Positions 7,085-14,404 of a stretch of 23,564 nucleotides of DNA are shown here, piece after piece. Made by a program: the position numbers and the translations under genes. The stretch is from NCBI GenBank assembly GCA_934096015.1, contig CAKOLD010000014.1, forward strand, positions 1-23,564, given 5' to 3'. This stretch comes from an uncultured Bacilli bacterium. GTDB taxonomy: Bacteria; Bacillota_I; Bacilli_A; RF39; UBA660. Numbering within the stretch: the first letter of the stretch is position 1; each line of letters opens with the position of its first letter. The notes below the pieces were generated by a model. It was given only the letters and a program-made list of their open reading frames with translations. It did no database searches and was not told where the DNA came from.

Positions 7085-7372
7085 ATGGCAAAATTTGTTT
7101 GTGATTATGGAAAAGTAAATGATATTTCAGGAAAACTTAATACACTTGCTGATAATTTTGCAACTGCAGTTACTAATTACCAATCTAAAGTTGAAAGTGG
7201 AGTAAGTGGTTGGAATGGTGAAGCAAAAAGTAAGTTTCTTGAAAGTAATAATAAAAAAGTTCAAGAATTGAGAGAGGACGTTAAAATGGTGAATGATTTA
7301 TCTGATTTTATAAAACAGGCTTCACAAGCTATTGAGTCAACTGATTCTGAATTATCAGGAATGCAAATTTAG
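7085..7372 (+). CDS. WXG100 family protein A2 (EsxA-like)
   Basis: 95 residues, paralogue of A1 with the WXG turn GWNGEAKSKF. The N-terminus MAKFVCDYGKVNDIS matches A1 in register. It leads a five-gene operon (A2-B2-C2-D1-D2) in which gaps are only 2-14 bases, so it is probably made together with the three hydrolase-type proteins that follow and may be their secretion partner. AAAGGTAGG precedes the ATG. Confidence 0.88.
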   Translation: MAKFVCDYGKVNDISGKLNTLADNFATAVTNYQSKVESGVSGWNGEAKSKFLESNNKKVQELREDVKMVNDLSDFIKQASQAIESTDSELSGMQI

Positions 7373-7380
7373 GCGATGAT

Positions 7381-7683
7381 ATGAGAGAGTTTAAAATTAA
7401 TGATTATAGTTTGTTCTCTAATACTGCAGATACTGTAACTAGCTCTATTGGAGAATTAAATAGTATTTTAGATGAGATGCAGACTTTAATGAATGAGCTA
7501 CATTCTGATGAAGTATTTAAAGGTCCAATAAGTGATAGTTGTTATTCGGGATGGCAAACAATTTATTCGGCTTTACAGGCATCTGTTAATGAACTTGCTA
7601 AGGCTGCGTTATTTTTAAATACTAGTTCGACTATTTATAAAATGAGTGATAGTAATAATGCAAGTAATATAGGGAGTGTGTAA
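7381..7683 (+). CDS. WXG100-like helical protein B2
   Basis: 100 residues, paralogue of B1. The central segment LHSDEVFKGPISDSCYSGW and the C-terminal NASNIGSV are nearly unchanged from B1, while the flanking helices differ. The binding site (AGGCGATG) is weaker than in B1. It is two bases ahead of C2. The conserved segment sits where WXG proteins have their turn, so it may be the recognition surface for C-type proteins. Confidence 0.75.
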   Translation: MREFKINDYSLFSNTADTVTSSIGELNSILDEMQTLMNELHSDEVFKGPISDSCYSGWQTIYSALQASVNELAKAALFLNTSSTIYKMSDSNNASNIGSV

Positions 7684-7685
7684 AT

Positions 7686-8738
7686 ATGCTATCTAGTGGC
7701 ACAGTAATGGCTGATAGAGCTAAAATTCATAGTTTATTCGAAAAATATAGAAACATTTTAAATGAATCTACTTCTTCTGGCGTTTGGGAAGATGTTAGTA
7801 GAGATAGTATTGTAGAACAGGGAGAAAATTTTGTAAGTACATATTCCGAACCAATTGCTAGTCAAATGAATAGTTTAGCGACGGCAATAGATTTACTTGC
7901 AAAATATAAAATGATTAAGGCAGAAATTAAACAATTAGAGGCAAAAATTGCAAGTGCTGATAAGGATGATCCAGCGGTTTCCGGATATATGAGTCAACTT
8001 GCAGAACTTAAGGCTAAAAAGGAACAATTAAAAGCACAGATAGAGAGTTTGCTTGCGGCTATTATAACATCAGTAATTAATCAGCCAATTTCTAATTTTG
8101 CAAACACTTCTGGATTGTTAGGTTTATTACCGGTTGCTTCATCAATGTCTTCAGAAGAAATTAATGATTTACTAAATAAAATGGGAAGCTTAGAAAAATT
8201 AAGTGATAGTGATAATTTAGCTAATTATTATGGTGAAGGTTATATAGAAAAGCTTATGGATGATATAAAAAATGGTTCTGAAAGTAATAGACAAAAAGCT
8301 ATTGATTCATCTTTAACTTTAATTAAGCTAGCAGCAGATAAGGGCGTTAAATTAGATTATGACTATGGTGGTGCACACGGAAATACAACTACTTCTGGTA
8401 TGTTATCTGGTGCAGATTGTAGTTCATTTGTAAGTTATTGTTTGAATCAGGGAAGTGATCAACACTTTGATGAAACTACAGCAACTTTTGCAAGTAAATT
8501 TTCTGGAAAATCAGTTAAATATGCAGATGCTCAATCTGGAGATATTCTAAATGTTAATAATAGTGCTCATGCACATGTTGAGATGATTGTTGAAAATCAT
8601 CCAGAAGAACGATACTTTATTACGGCGGAGGCTAGTAGTTCTTCTGTTGGAGTTAAATTAACAAAAATTACTTATGATTATGCAGAAAATCATTATGGTT
8701 TTAAAGCTTATGATATGAGTGATGTATATGGGGATTAG
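7686..8738 (+). CDS. T7SS-type effector C2: helical N-domain with NlpC/P60-like peptidase
   Basis: 350 residues, paralogue of C1 with the same layout. The WXG-like turn of C1 (VWSGAS) reads VWEDVS here, so the Gly is lost. A coiled coil follows (about 75-120). The catalytic part has LDYDYGGAHG, Cys245 in GADCSSFVSYC, His297 in HVEMI and ENHPEE. These residues are intact, so the enzyme should be active. It lies nine bases ahead of D1, which is translated from GGTGAT just after the C2 stop. Peptidoglycan stem peptide cleavage is the likely activity by family. Confidence 0.8.
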   Translation: MLSSGTVMADRAKIHSLFEKYRNILNESTSSGVWEDVSRDSIVEQGENFVSTYSEPIASQMNSLATAIDLLAKYKMIKAEIKQLEAKIASADKDDPAVSGYMSQLAELKAKKEQLKAQIESLLAAIITSVINQPISNFANTSGLLGLLPVASSMSSEEINDLLNKMGSLEKLSDSDNLANYYGEGYIEKLMDDIKNGSESNRQKAIDSSLTLIKLAADKGVKLDYDYGGAHGNTTTSGMLSGADCSSFVSYCLNQGSDQHFDETTATFASKFSGKSVKYADAQSGDILNVNNSAHAHVEMIVENHPEERYFITAEASSSSVGVKLTKITYDYAENHYGFKAYDMSDVYGD

Positions 8739-8746
8739 GTGATTTA

Positions 8747-9547
8747 ATGGGAAAGTTTGTTTTAGAAACTGATGTGGTTTCTACCCATGCTGATAATTTT
8801 AATGATGTTGCTTCTCAAATGAGAGATATGGCTAATAAAATTGCTAGTTATGATGTTGGTGATTGTGAGGAGTTTAATTTTGCAGGAGCAGTTGCAGCAA
8901 TTGCGGCAAATGTTAGTGCTGCTGCTGAAAAAATGACTAATACTTCAAAGTATTTAAGTACAGTAGTTGAAACTCATACAAGTTTACAAGGTTCTATGGT
9001 ATTTACTCCGGGAGCTGCTTCAACTACATCTGAAACTACAGAAAAAGCTACTAATAGCAGTTACGAAGTTTATCAAAACTTAACTGATGAACAACTTAGA
9101 GGAATTGCTAATCAGTGTGCTCATGAGCAGGGAGATGCTGCTGGAATAGCAGCTGAAGCATCATTGATGGCGAATAGGTACGAACTTTATGGAAAAGGAA
9201 GTTACAATAATATTGCTGATTATGTAAGAGATTCAACTTGGTGGGCGAGGTCAGAATCAAATTTTGCTAATTCTAGTGAAGTAAGTGATGAAAACTTAGC
9301 AATCGTAAAAGATGTTTTAGTAAATGGTAATAGAACATTACCTGATTACATAGATGAACATGATTGTGAAAGCGACTTAAGTTCAATTTCAACTGGTGAT
9401 ATTAATAGTAGGAGTGACTATGTTCAAAGTGAAACACAAATTAATAATAAATATGGTGCTTCTTATACTTTCTATTCGTTTCCTTCAAAATATAGTGATC
9501 CTTTTGGATATACTGCTACTGCTTATAATAAAAGGAATGGTAATTAA
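8747..9547 (+). CDS. T7SS-type effector D1: shared N-domain with a SleB-like/muramidase-like C-domain
   Basis: 266 residues. Residues 1-86 are a helical domain shared with D2 (MGKFVLETDVVSTHADNF, CEEFNFAGAVAAIA, EKMTNTSKYL). A Ser/Thr/Ala linker spans about 87-105. The C-terminal domain starts LTDEQLRGIANQCAHEQGD, with Glu127 in EQG, then EASLMANRYELYG, YVRDSTWWAR and NGNRTLPDYIDEHDC. The E-G...EASLMANR pattern recalls SleB-type cell wall hydrolases, in which a Glu in a similar position is catalytic; I hold this at moderate confidence. There is no classical signal peptide, so export by the T7SS is inferred from the N-domain and neighbours. Confidence 0.7.
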   Translation: MGKFVLETDVVSTHADNFNDVASQMRDMANKIASYDVGDCEEFNFAGAVAAIAANVSAAAEKMTNTSKYLSTVVETHTSLQGSMVFTPGAASTTSETTEKATNSSYEVYQNLTDEQLRGIANQCAHEQGDAAGIAAEASLMANRYELYGKGSYNNIADYVRDSTWWARSESNFANSSEVSDENLAIVKDVLVNGNRTLPDYIDEHDCESDLSSISTGDINSRSDYVQSETQINNKYGASYTFYSFPSKYSDPFGYTATAYNKRNGN

Positions 9548-9549
9548 TT

Positions 9550-10443
9550 ATGGGAAAATTTGTTTTAGAAACTGATATTGTTTCAAGTCATGCGGAAAAT
9601 TTTAATAATAATGCTTCTCAGATGAGAGATATGGCGAATAAAATAGCTGGGTATGATACTAGTGATTGTGAAGAATTTAATTTTGCGGGAGCAGTTGCAG
9701 CAATTGCTTCTAATGCTACAGGTGCCTCTGAAAAAATGACTAATACTTCAAAGTATTTAAATGCAGTTGTAGAAAATCATACTAGTTTACAATATTCACT
9801 TTCTTTTGTAGCAGGAAGTTCTTCTAATGCAACGTCTGTTGCATCAGCTACTGCAGCTGCGGCGGCTTCTGCAAGTGTAGCGGCAGGATCTGCCACTAGT
9901 TCTACTAGTGATACCACTGAAAAAACAGAAGAAAGTACTTCAGCAGAAAATACTAGCAGTGATACTACTGCTGATCAAACTGAACCATCAAATTTAACTG
10001 CTCAAAGTGTAATTGATGTTCCATCAGGATTAGGTAGTGCTCATACTTTTATGGGATGGCAATTGGTAACTGATTCAAGTTCTCCTCAATATAAATTGAG
10101 AGAGGCTGCTGGAATGAATTTTGATTCAGAAGGTTTTGGAGTAATTGATGGAAGATATGTTGTTGCAACAACTACAACTTTTGGGCAAGTTGGAGATTAT
10201 GTAGATTTTGAACAAGCAGATGGATCAGTTATTAAATGTATTATTGGAGATATAAAAAATCAAAATGATAGAGGATGTACCAAGTGGGGACATGATAATG
10301 GCCAAACTATTGTGGAATTTTTAGTAGACAAAAAAAGTTGGTATGGTACAGGTCATGATAATCCTGGAACTTCTAGTTGTCATCCGGAATGGAATAAAAA
10401 CGTGACAAAAGCAACTAATTATGGTAATTATTTTGATAAGTAA
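9550..10443 (+). CDS. T7SS-type effector D2: shared N-domain with a double-psi-barrel-like C-domain
   Basis: 297 residues. Residues 1-86 match the D1 N-domain (CEEFNFAGAVAAIA unchanged). Residues 87-150 form an Ala/Ser/Thr-rich linker typical of exported multidomain proteins. The C-terminal domain (about 155-297) contains FMGWQLVTDSSSPQYKL, GFGVIDGRYVVATTTTFG and GDIKNQND with Asp234, ending in a Cys/His-containing tail. The order of strands with a late Asp recalls the RlpA/3D-type double-psi barrel, a fold used by lytic transglycosylases, but this is inference. It is the last gene of the operon, followed by a terminator. Its final codons are found as a scar after C1. Confidence 0.7.
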   Translation: MGKFVLETDIVSSHAENFNNNASQMRDMANKIAGYDTSDCEEFNFAGAVAAIASNATGASEKMTNTSKYLNAVVENHTSLQYSLSFVAGSSSNATSVASATAAAAASASVAAGSATSSTSDTTEKTEESTSAENTSSDTTADQTEPSNLTAQSVIDVPSGLGSAHTFMGWQLVTDSSSPQYKLREAAGMNFDSEGFGVIDGRYVVATTTTFGQVGDYVDFEQADGSVIKCIIGDIKNQNDRGCTKWGHDNGQTIVEFLVDKKSWYGTGHDNPGTSSCHPEWNKNVTKATNYGNYFDK

Positions 10444-10471
10444 AGAAGTTGTAAAAAATACAGCTTTTTTA
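10442..10471 (+). terminator. Terminator after D2
   Basis: Same hairpin as at 6272 with a slightly different loop, followed by T6. Confidence 0.75.
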
Positions 10472-10491
10472 TATTCATGATTTTTTTCTTA

Positions 10492-10500
10492 TGCTATAAT
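10492..10500 (+). promoter_or_regulatory. Extended -10 promoter of the E2-F2 operon
   Basis: TGCTATAAT, unchanged from the first copy although the flanking bases differ. Confidence 0.65.
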
Positions 10501-10528
10501 TCAAATATAAGATAGAAGGAGGAAGAAG

Positions 10529-10825
10529 ATGTCTGGATTACATGTTGATGCTGGAAATATGAATTCACAAGGAATGAATACAATAGCATCTAGTGAAGAT
10601 TTAAATTCACAAATAAATAGTTTAAATTCAAATGTAGAGAATTTAATGACAATATGGAGAGGTTTATCTGCAAATCAATTTAAAATGGTAGTAGATGATC
10701 AAATAGTAAATTTAAGAGATTTCCAAGAGTTGTTAAATCTATTAGGACAAAAGATAACTCAAGGCGCAAGACAATTTGATGATACAGAACAAGAGAATGC
10801 AAATAGAGCAGCAGGCTTATTCTAA
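10529..10825 (+). CDS. WXG100 family protein E2
   Basis: 98 residues, the same protein as E1, and the DNA is identical over all 297 bases by eye. WRG is the WXG motif. AAGGAGG lies eight to fourteen bases before the ATG. Total identity of the gene beside a diverged promoter region points to recent gene conversion or very strong constraint on codon choice. It forms an operon with F2. Confidence 0.9.
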   Translation: MSGLHVDAGNMNSQGMNTIASSEDLNSQINSLNSNVENLMTIWRGLSANQFKMVVDDQIVNLRDFQELLNLLGQKITQGARQFDDTEQENANRAAGLF

Positions 10826-10840
10826 AAAAGGAGGATTAAA

Positions 10841-11140
10841 ATGAACGAATTTGAAGAGAAAGATTATGGAGCAGCAAGAAACTGTGCTGATCAAGTAAAA
10901 ACAAATGCAGATAACATACTAGCAATATTTGATAGTATAGATCAACATATGAAGATATTATATGGAGATGCATGGCAAAGTAGTGGAGCAGACGTAACAA
11001 ACGGACGCTACCAAGAGATAAGAAAGAACTATGAAATATTCTATAATAATGTAGTAACAATGAGAAATCACATTTACAATGTAACAGAAATAAACGAAGC
11101 AACAGATGCATCAGTAAGTGGAAATATTTCAAATATATAA
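10841..11140 (+). CDS. WXG100-like protein F2, partner of E2
   Basis: 99 residues. Differs from F1 at about seven bases, all in the second half of the gene; six are silent and one changes Ile to Val. The same AWQSSGADVTNGRYQEI turn is present. It shares the A-ending codon preference of the E-F pair and the preceding AAGGAGG site. The F2 stop overlaps the following terminator stem. Confidence 0.8.
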   Translation: MNEFEEKDYGAARNCADQVKTNADNILAIFDSIDQHMKILYGDAWQSSGADVTNGRYQEIRKNYEIFYNNVVTMRNHIYNVTEINEATDASVSGNISNI

Positions 11141-11163
11141 ATTGCTTGAACAGCAATTTTTTT
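11139..11163 (+). terminator. Terminator after E2-F2
   Basis: AAATTGCT / AGCAATTT stem, loop TGAAC, T-tract, identical to the one at 6970. Confidence 0.85.
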
Positions 11164-11233
11164 ATGTTTTTTTGTAAAATAAATGTTAATTATTGGAAAT
11201 AACTTTTAATCAATAGGAATATGTTAGAATATA

Positions 11234-11242
11234 TGTTATAAT
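11234..11242 (+). promoter_or_regulatory. Extended -10 promoter of the glucosaminidase-cohesin operon
   Basis: TGTTATAAT, 23 bases before the start codon. The -35 is not clear. Confidence 0.6.
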
Positions 11243-11265
11243 TATTTAGAGTAGGATGTGTAGTA

Positions 11266-13041
11266 ATGAAGAAATTTTTAGTAAGTGTTTTTATACTATT
11301 TAATTTTTTAGTACTGAATGTTTATGCTGATTCTTATTATGTTGATGGTACTTATGTTAAAATGCGAAAAGAACCAAATACTAATTGTGATGTTTTAACA
11401 GTGTTTAATAATGGAGATGCTTTAATAATGAATAATTATAATGCAGCGGCAACTACTGATACTTCGAAATGTGCTCAAGGATGGGCTAATGTAACTTATA
11501 ATAATATGACTGGTTATATTTGTAAGGATTATGTTAAAGTTATTGTAGAAAATCAGACTGCTGATGATCCTAATTATGCTTCACAATTAAGAAATGCGGG
11601 TTTCGCTGAGAGTTATATTCCTTATTTAACTTATTTACATCAAATTCATCCTAATTGGCAATTTGTTGCAAAAAGAACCAATACTAATTTTAATGATGCA
11701 GTTAGTAGTGAGAGTGCTTGTAATTCTAATTTAGTACCTTCTACTGATGATAGCAAATACAGAAATTTAAATTGTCCTAATCAATATCATGGATGGAGCA
11801 CTGCTTCAAGTCAAACAATTGCTTATTACATGGATCCGAGAAACTTTTTAAATGAACAAAATATATTTATGTTTGAATATCAGTATGTTAATAATAATAT
11901 TAGTACAGATGCTTATAGGAATGCTGTAGCGAATATATTTAGTGGTAAATTTATTTATGAACAAATTCCTGATTTACCAACTTTTATAGCGGAAGCGAGA
12001 GATACTGAAGTAAGTCCTATTGCAATTGCTAGTAGAATAAAACAAGAAATGGGAGATGGAAAACTTGGTGCTGGTACAACGTATGCTGGGCAGTTATATT
12101 CAGCTATAAGTGGTAATTATTATGATCGTTTTGGAGAATTAAATGGGCTTAATTTAAATCATTATTATAATTTTTATAATTATGGTGCTGCAGATAGTTG
12201 TAGTGGAATAACTCAATGTGCTTTACTTTATGCTTATAGAGTAGGTTGGGGAGGAACTGGTAATCAATATAATGATAGAATGACTGCTATTAAGGGCGGT
12301 GCGAGGAGAATAAAGACTAACTTTTTGGATAAAGGACAATTTACTGCTTATTTTCAAAAATTTAATGTTGCACCAAATAGTGCTTCTTCAAGATATATTA
12401 ATCAATATATGACTAATGTTAGAGCGCCTTATAGTGAAGGTTTGATTATTTATCAAGCTTATAAATCATTGAGTATGTTAGATTCAAGTTTTGCTTTCTA
12501 TATTCCTGTATTTGAAAATATGCCTGGAGATATTAAGTTGCCTACAAATGATGGTGATAAAAATTATGATAATATTGGCGGAAATACTGGTGGTGAAAGT
12601 ATTGACCAAAGTAAAACAGACGCTACTAGTGCGGTAGTAAGTGCTGGTTATTCAGTTGATGGATTATTTTTATCAAATATAGCTATTGGTACAAATGTAG
12701 CTAATTTTAAAGCTAATTTAGAGAGTATGGGAGTTAGTGTAACAGTTATGAATAGAAATGGACAAGTAGTAAATGATGGATCTTTGGGAACAGGGTATTC
12801 AATTACTGTTGTCGGATCTACTAGTGTTACTTACAAAGCCGTAGTTTATGGTGATCCTTCTGGGGATGCAAAAATAAATGCTTTAGATTTATTAAAAATT
12901 CAAAAATATATTTTAGGTGAAACTAAGTTATCGGATGCTGATTACAAAGCAGGAGATGCTAATAAAGATGGAAAAATAAATGCTTTAGATTTATTAAAAA
13001 TTCAAAAATATATTTTAGGTGAAGGGAATATTAATCAATAG
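11266..13041 (+). CDS. Secreted SH3-glucosaminidase with a C-terminal type I dockerin
   Basis: 591 residues. A Sec signal peptide (MKKFLVSVFILFNFLVLNVYA, about 1-21) is followed by a bacterial SH3-like wall-binding domain (about 24-92, with VKMRKEPNT and TGYICKDYVKV). Next is an N-acetylglucosaminidase-type domain (about 105-420) with SPIAIASRIKQEMGDG around a candidate catalytic Glu261, NHYYNFYNYGA and YRVGWGG. A Gly/Ser linker and a small beta domain follow. The C-terminus is a dockerin: two calcium loops, DPSGDAKINALD (530-541) and DANKDGKINALD (564-575), each followed by LLKIQKYILG. The enzyme should cut the glycan backbone of peptidoglycan and dock to a cohesin. The cohesin gene is next, and its AGGAGG site overlaps the stop region of this gene. 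Confidence 0.9.
   Translation: MKKFLVSVFILFNFLVLNVYADSYYVDGTYVKMRKEPNTNCDVLTVFNNGDALIMNNYNAAATTDTSKCAQGWANVTYNNMTGYICKDYVKVIVENQTADDPNYASQLRNAGFAESYIPYLTYLHQIHPNWQFVAKRTNTNFNDAVSSESACNSNLVPSTDDSKYRNLNCPNQYHGWSTASSQTIAYYMDPRNFLNEQNIFMFEYQYVNNNISTDAYRNAVANIFSGKFIYEQIPDLPTFIAEARDTEVSPIAIASRIKQEMGDGKLGAGTTYAGQLYSAISGNYYDRFGELNGLNLNHYYNFYNYGAADSCSGITQCALLYAYRVGWGGTGNQYNDRMTAIKGGARRIKTNFLDKGQFTAYFQKFNVAPNSASSRYINQYMTNVRAPYSEGLIIYQAYKSLSMLDSSFAFYIPVFENMPGDIKLPTNDGDKNYDNIGGNTGGESIDQSKTDATSAVVSAGYSVDGLFLSNIAIGTNVANFKANLESMGVSVTVMNRNGQVVNDGSLGTGYSITVVGSTSVTYKAVVYGDPSGDAKINALDLLKIQKYILGETKLSDADYKAGDANKDGKINALDLLKIQKYILGEGNINQ
12870..12921 (+). repeat. Exact 52-base direct repeat, unit 1 (dockerin half 1)
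   Basis: Identical to 12972-13023, 102 bases (34 codons) apart. Each unit encodes the KINALDLLKIQKYILGE half-dockerin. Confidence 0.95.
12972..13023 (+). repeat. Exact 52-base direct repeat, unit 2 (dockerin half 2)
   Basis: Second unit. Identity at silent positions shows a recent internal duplication or conversion. Confidence 0.95.
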
Positions 13042-13049
13042 GAGGTAGT

Positions 13050-14354
13050 ATGAAAAAGAAATTGTTTAGTGTTTTAATAAGTTTATGTTTGGTTTTGGTT
13101 CCTTTTAAGGTATTTGCAGCTAATGCTTCAATTAGGTTAAGTGGTGGTAATAGTGCAGTAGTTGGATCTACCGTTACTGTTAATGTTACTCTTTCAAGTA
13201 GTGTGGGAATTGGTAGTTGGGAGTATTTAATAAATTATGATTCTTCTAGGTTGCAGTTAATATCTGGAAATACTAAAGTTGTAGATTATTCACAGGTGAG
13301 TGGTGGAGTAAAATCTAAAACTTATACTTTAAAATTTAAAGCTCTTAAGAGTGGTTCTGCAACTGTTAGCGTAGGATCTTATGAAATGTATAGTTATTCT
13401 GATGAGGCTGCTATGAATGTTTCTGCTGGTAGCAAAACAATAAAAATTATTACTCAAGCAGAACTTGAAGCTAGCTATTCTAAAAATAATAATTTATCTT
13501 CTTTAAGTGTTAATGGTTATGAAATAATTCCTGCATTTGATAAAAATACTTTAGAATATAAAGTGGAATTGCCTGCAAATGTTGAAACTATTGATGTTGC
13601 TGCAACTGCAGAGGATTCTAAATCTAAAATAAGTGGAACAGGATCTTTGCAAGTTGCGGAGGGAGATAATAGATTTGAAATTGTAGTTACGGCAGAAAAC
13701 GGCAGTACAAAAACTTATGTTTTAGTTGCAAGTGTAGTGGATGAAAATCCTATAAAAGTAACTGTTTCAAAGAAAGAATATACTTTAATAAAAAGAGCTT
13801 CCTTATTAACGAAACCAGAATTATTTACGGAAACAACTGTTAAGATAAATGATTTAGATATACCTGCTTTTTATAACGAAACAGCAAAAATAACTTTGGT
13901 TGGATTAAAAGATACTGAAGGGAATGTTAGTTTATTTGTTTATGATAATGATAAATATTATCAATATAAAGAATTAAGATTTTCTAATGTGGTATTGATG
14001 TTACTTGATAATTCTGATAAAGTTAATTATTTTAATAAAGCTGATGTTACTATAAATGATATAAAATATGATTGTTTAAAGAGTAATAAAAAAAGTAAAT
14101 TTAGTTTATTTTATGGAATGAATTTAATTAATGGTGAAAAAGGTTATTATTTGTATGAAGAAACCGAACAAACTTTACAAAAATATGATGGAGAAGTAGT
14201 AGATATTGTTGTAAGTGAGTTAAAGAAAGTTAAAAAGCGAGAAATAATATTTATGGGATTAAGTGGTGTATTACTTTTATTTAATTTAATTACCTTAATA
14301 GCTTTTATTAAGAAAAATGGAAAAATTAAAAAAATAATAAATCAAGAAAAATAA
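13050..14354 (+). CDS. Membrane-anchored cohesin / cadherin-like beta-sandwich surface protein
   Basis: 434 residues. Signal peptide about 1-23 (MKKKLFSVLISLCLVLVPF then KVFA). Residues about 26-135 look like a cohesin module: NASIRLSGG, VGSTVTVNVTLSSSVGIGSW, YDSSRLQLISG and YTLKFKALKSGSATVSVG are the usual strand landmarks. Residues about 147-230 match a cadherin-like beta-sandwich (NNNLSSLSVNGYEIIPAF, TLEYKVELP, NGSTKTYVL). A region of unknown fold follows (235-395). One membrane helix (about 399-419) and a basic tail fix it in the cell membrane with the cohesin outside. The gene starts eight bases after the dockerin-bearing glucosaminidase, so the two probably bind each other. The cohesin call rests on pattern and context. 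Confidence 0.8.
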   Translation: MKKKLFSVLISLCLVLVPFKVFAANASIRLSGGNSAVVGSTVTVNVTLSSSVGIGSWEYLINYDSSRLQLISGNTKVVDYSQVSGGVKSKTYTLKFKALKSGSATVSVGSYEMYSYSDEAAMNVSAGSKTIKIITQAELEASYSKNNNLSSLSVNGYEIIPAFDKNTLEYKVELPANVETIDVAATAEDSKSKISGTGSLQVAEGDNRFEIVVTAENGSTKTYVLVASVVDENPIKVTVSKKEYTLIKRASLLTKPELFTETTVKINDLDIPAFYNETAKITLVGLKDTEGNVSLFVYDNDKYYQYKELRFSNVVLMLLDNSDKVNYFNKADVTINDIKYDCLKSNKKSKFSLFYGMNLINGEKGYYLYEETEQTLQKYDGEVVDIVVSELKKVKKREIIFMGLSGVLLLFNLITLIAFIKKNGKIKKIINQEK

Positions 14355-14374
14355 TTATTTTCTTGATTTTTTTT
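14339..14374 (+). terminator. Terminator after the cohesin gene
   Basis: A 12-base stem AAATCAAGAAAA / TTTTCTTGATTT with a 7-base loop and T-tract, overlapping the last codons of the gene. Confidence 0.9.
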
Positions 14375-14382
14375 GTTATAAT
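14374..14382 (+). promoter_or_regulatory. Extended -10 promoter of recX
   Basis: TGTTATAAT directly after the terminator T-tract, 22 bases before the recX ATG. Confidence 0.65.
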
Positions 14383-14404
14383 ATATTTATATTTAGGTGA
14401 TAAA

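Larger units (their letters stand above)
10425..11183 (+). repeat. Copy 2 of the 760 bp direct repeat
   Basis: Second copy of 6255-7015. Here the left part is the true end of D2, which suggests this is the ancestral arrangement. Confidence 0.95.

Noticed and set aside
12870..13023. CRISPR-like spaced repeat
   Set aside because: Only two units, inside a coding region, and fully explained by the two halves of a dockerin.
14363..14404. Longer start for recX
   Set aside because: It would begin inside the preceding terminator and precede the promoter -10 box.
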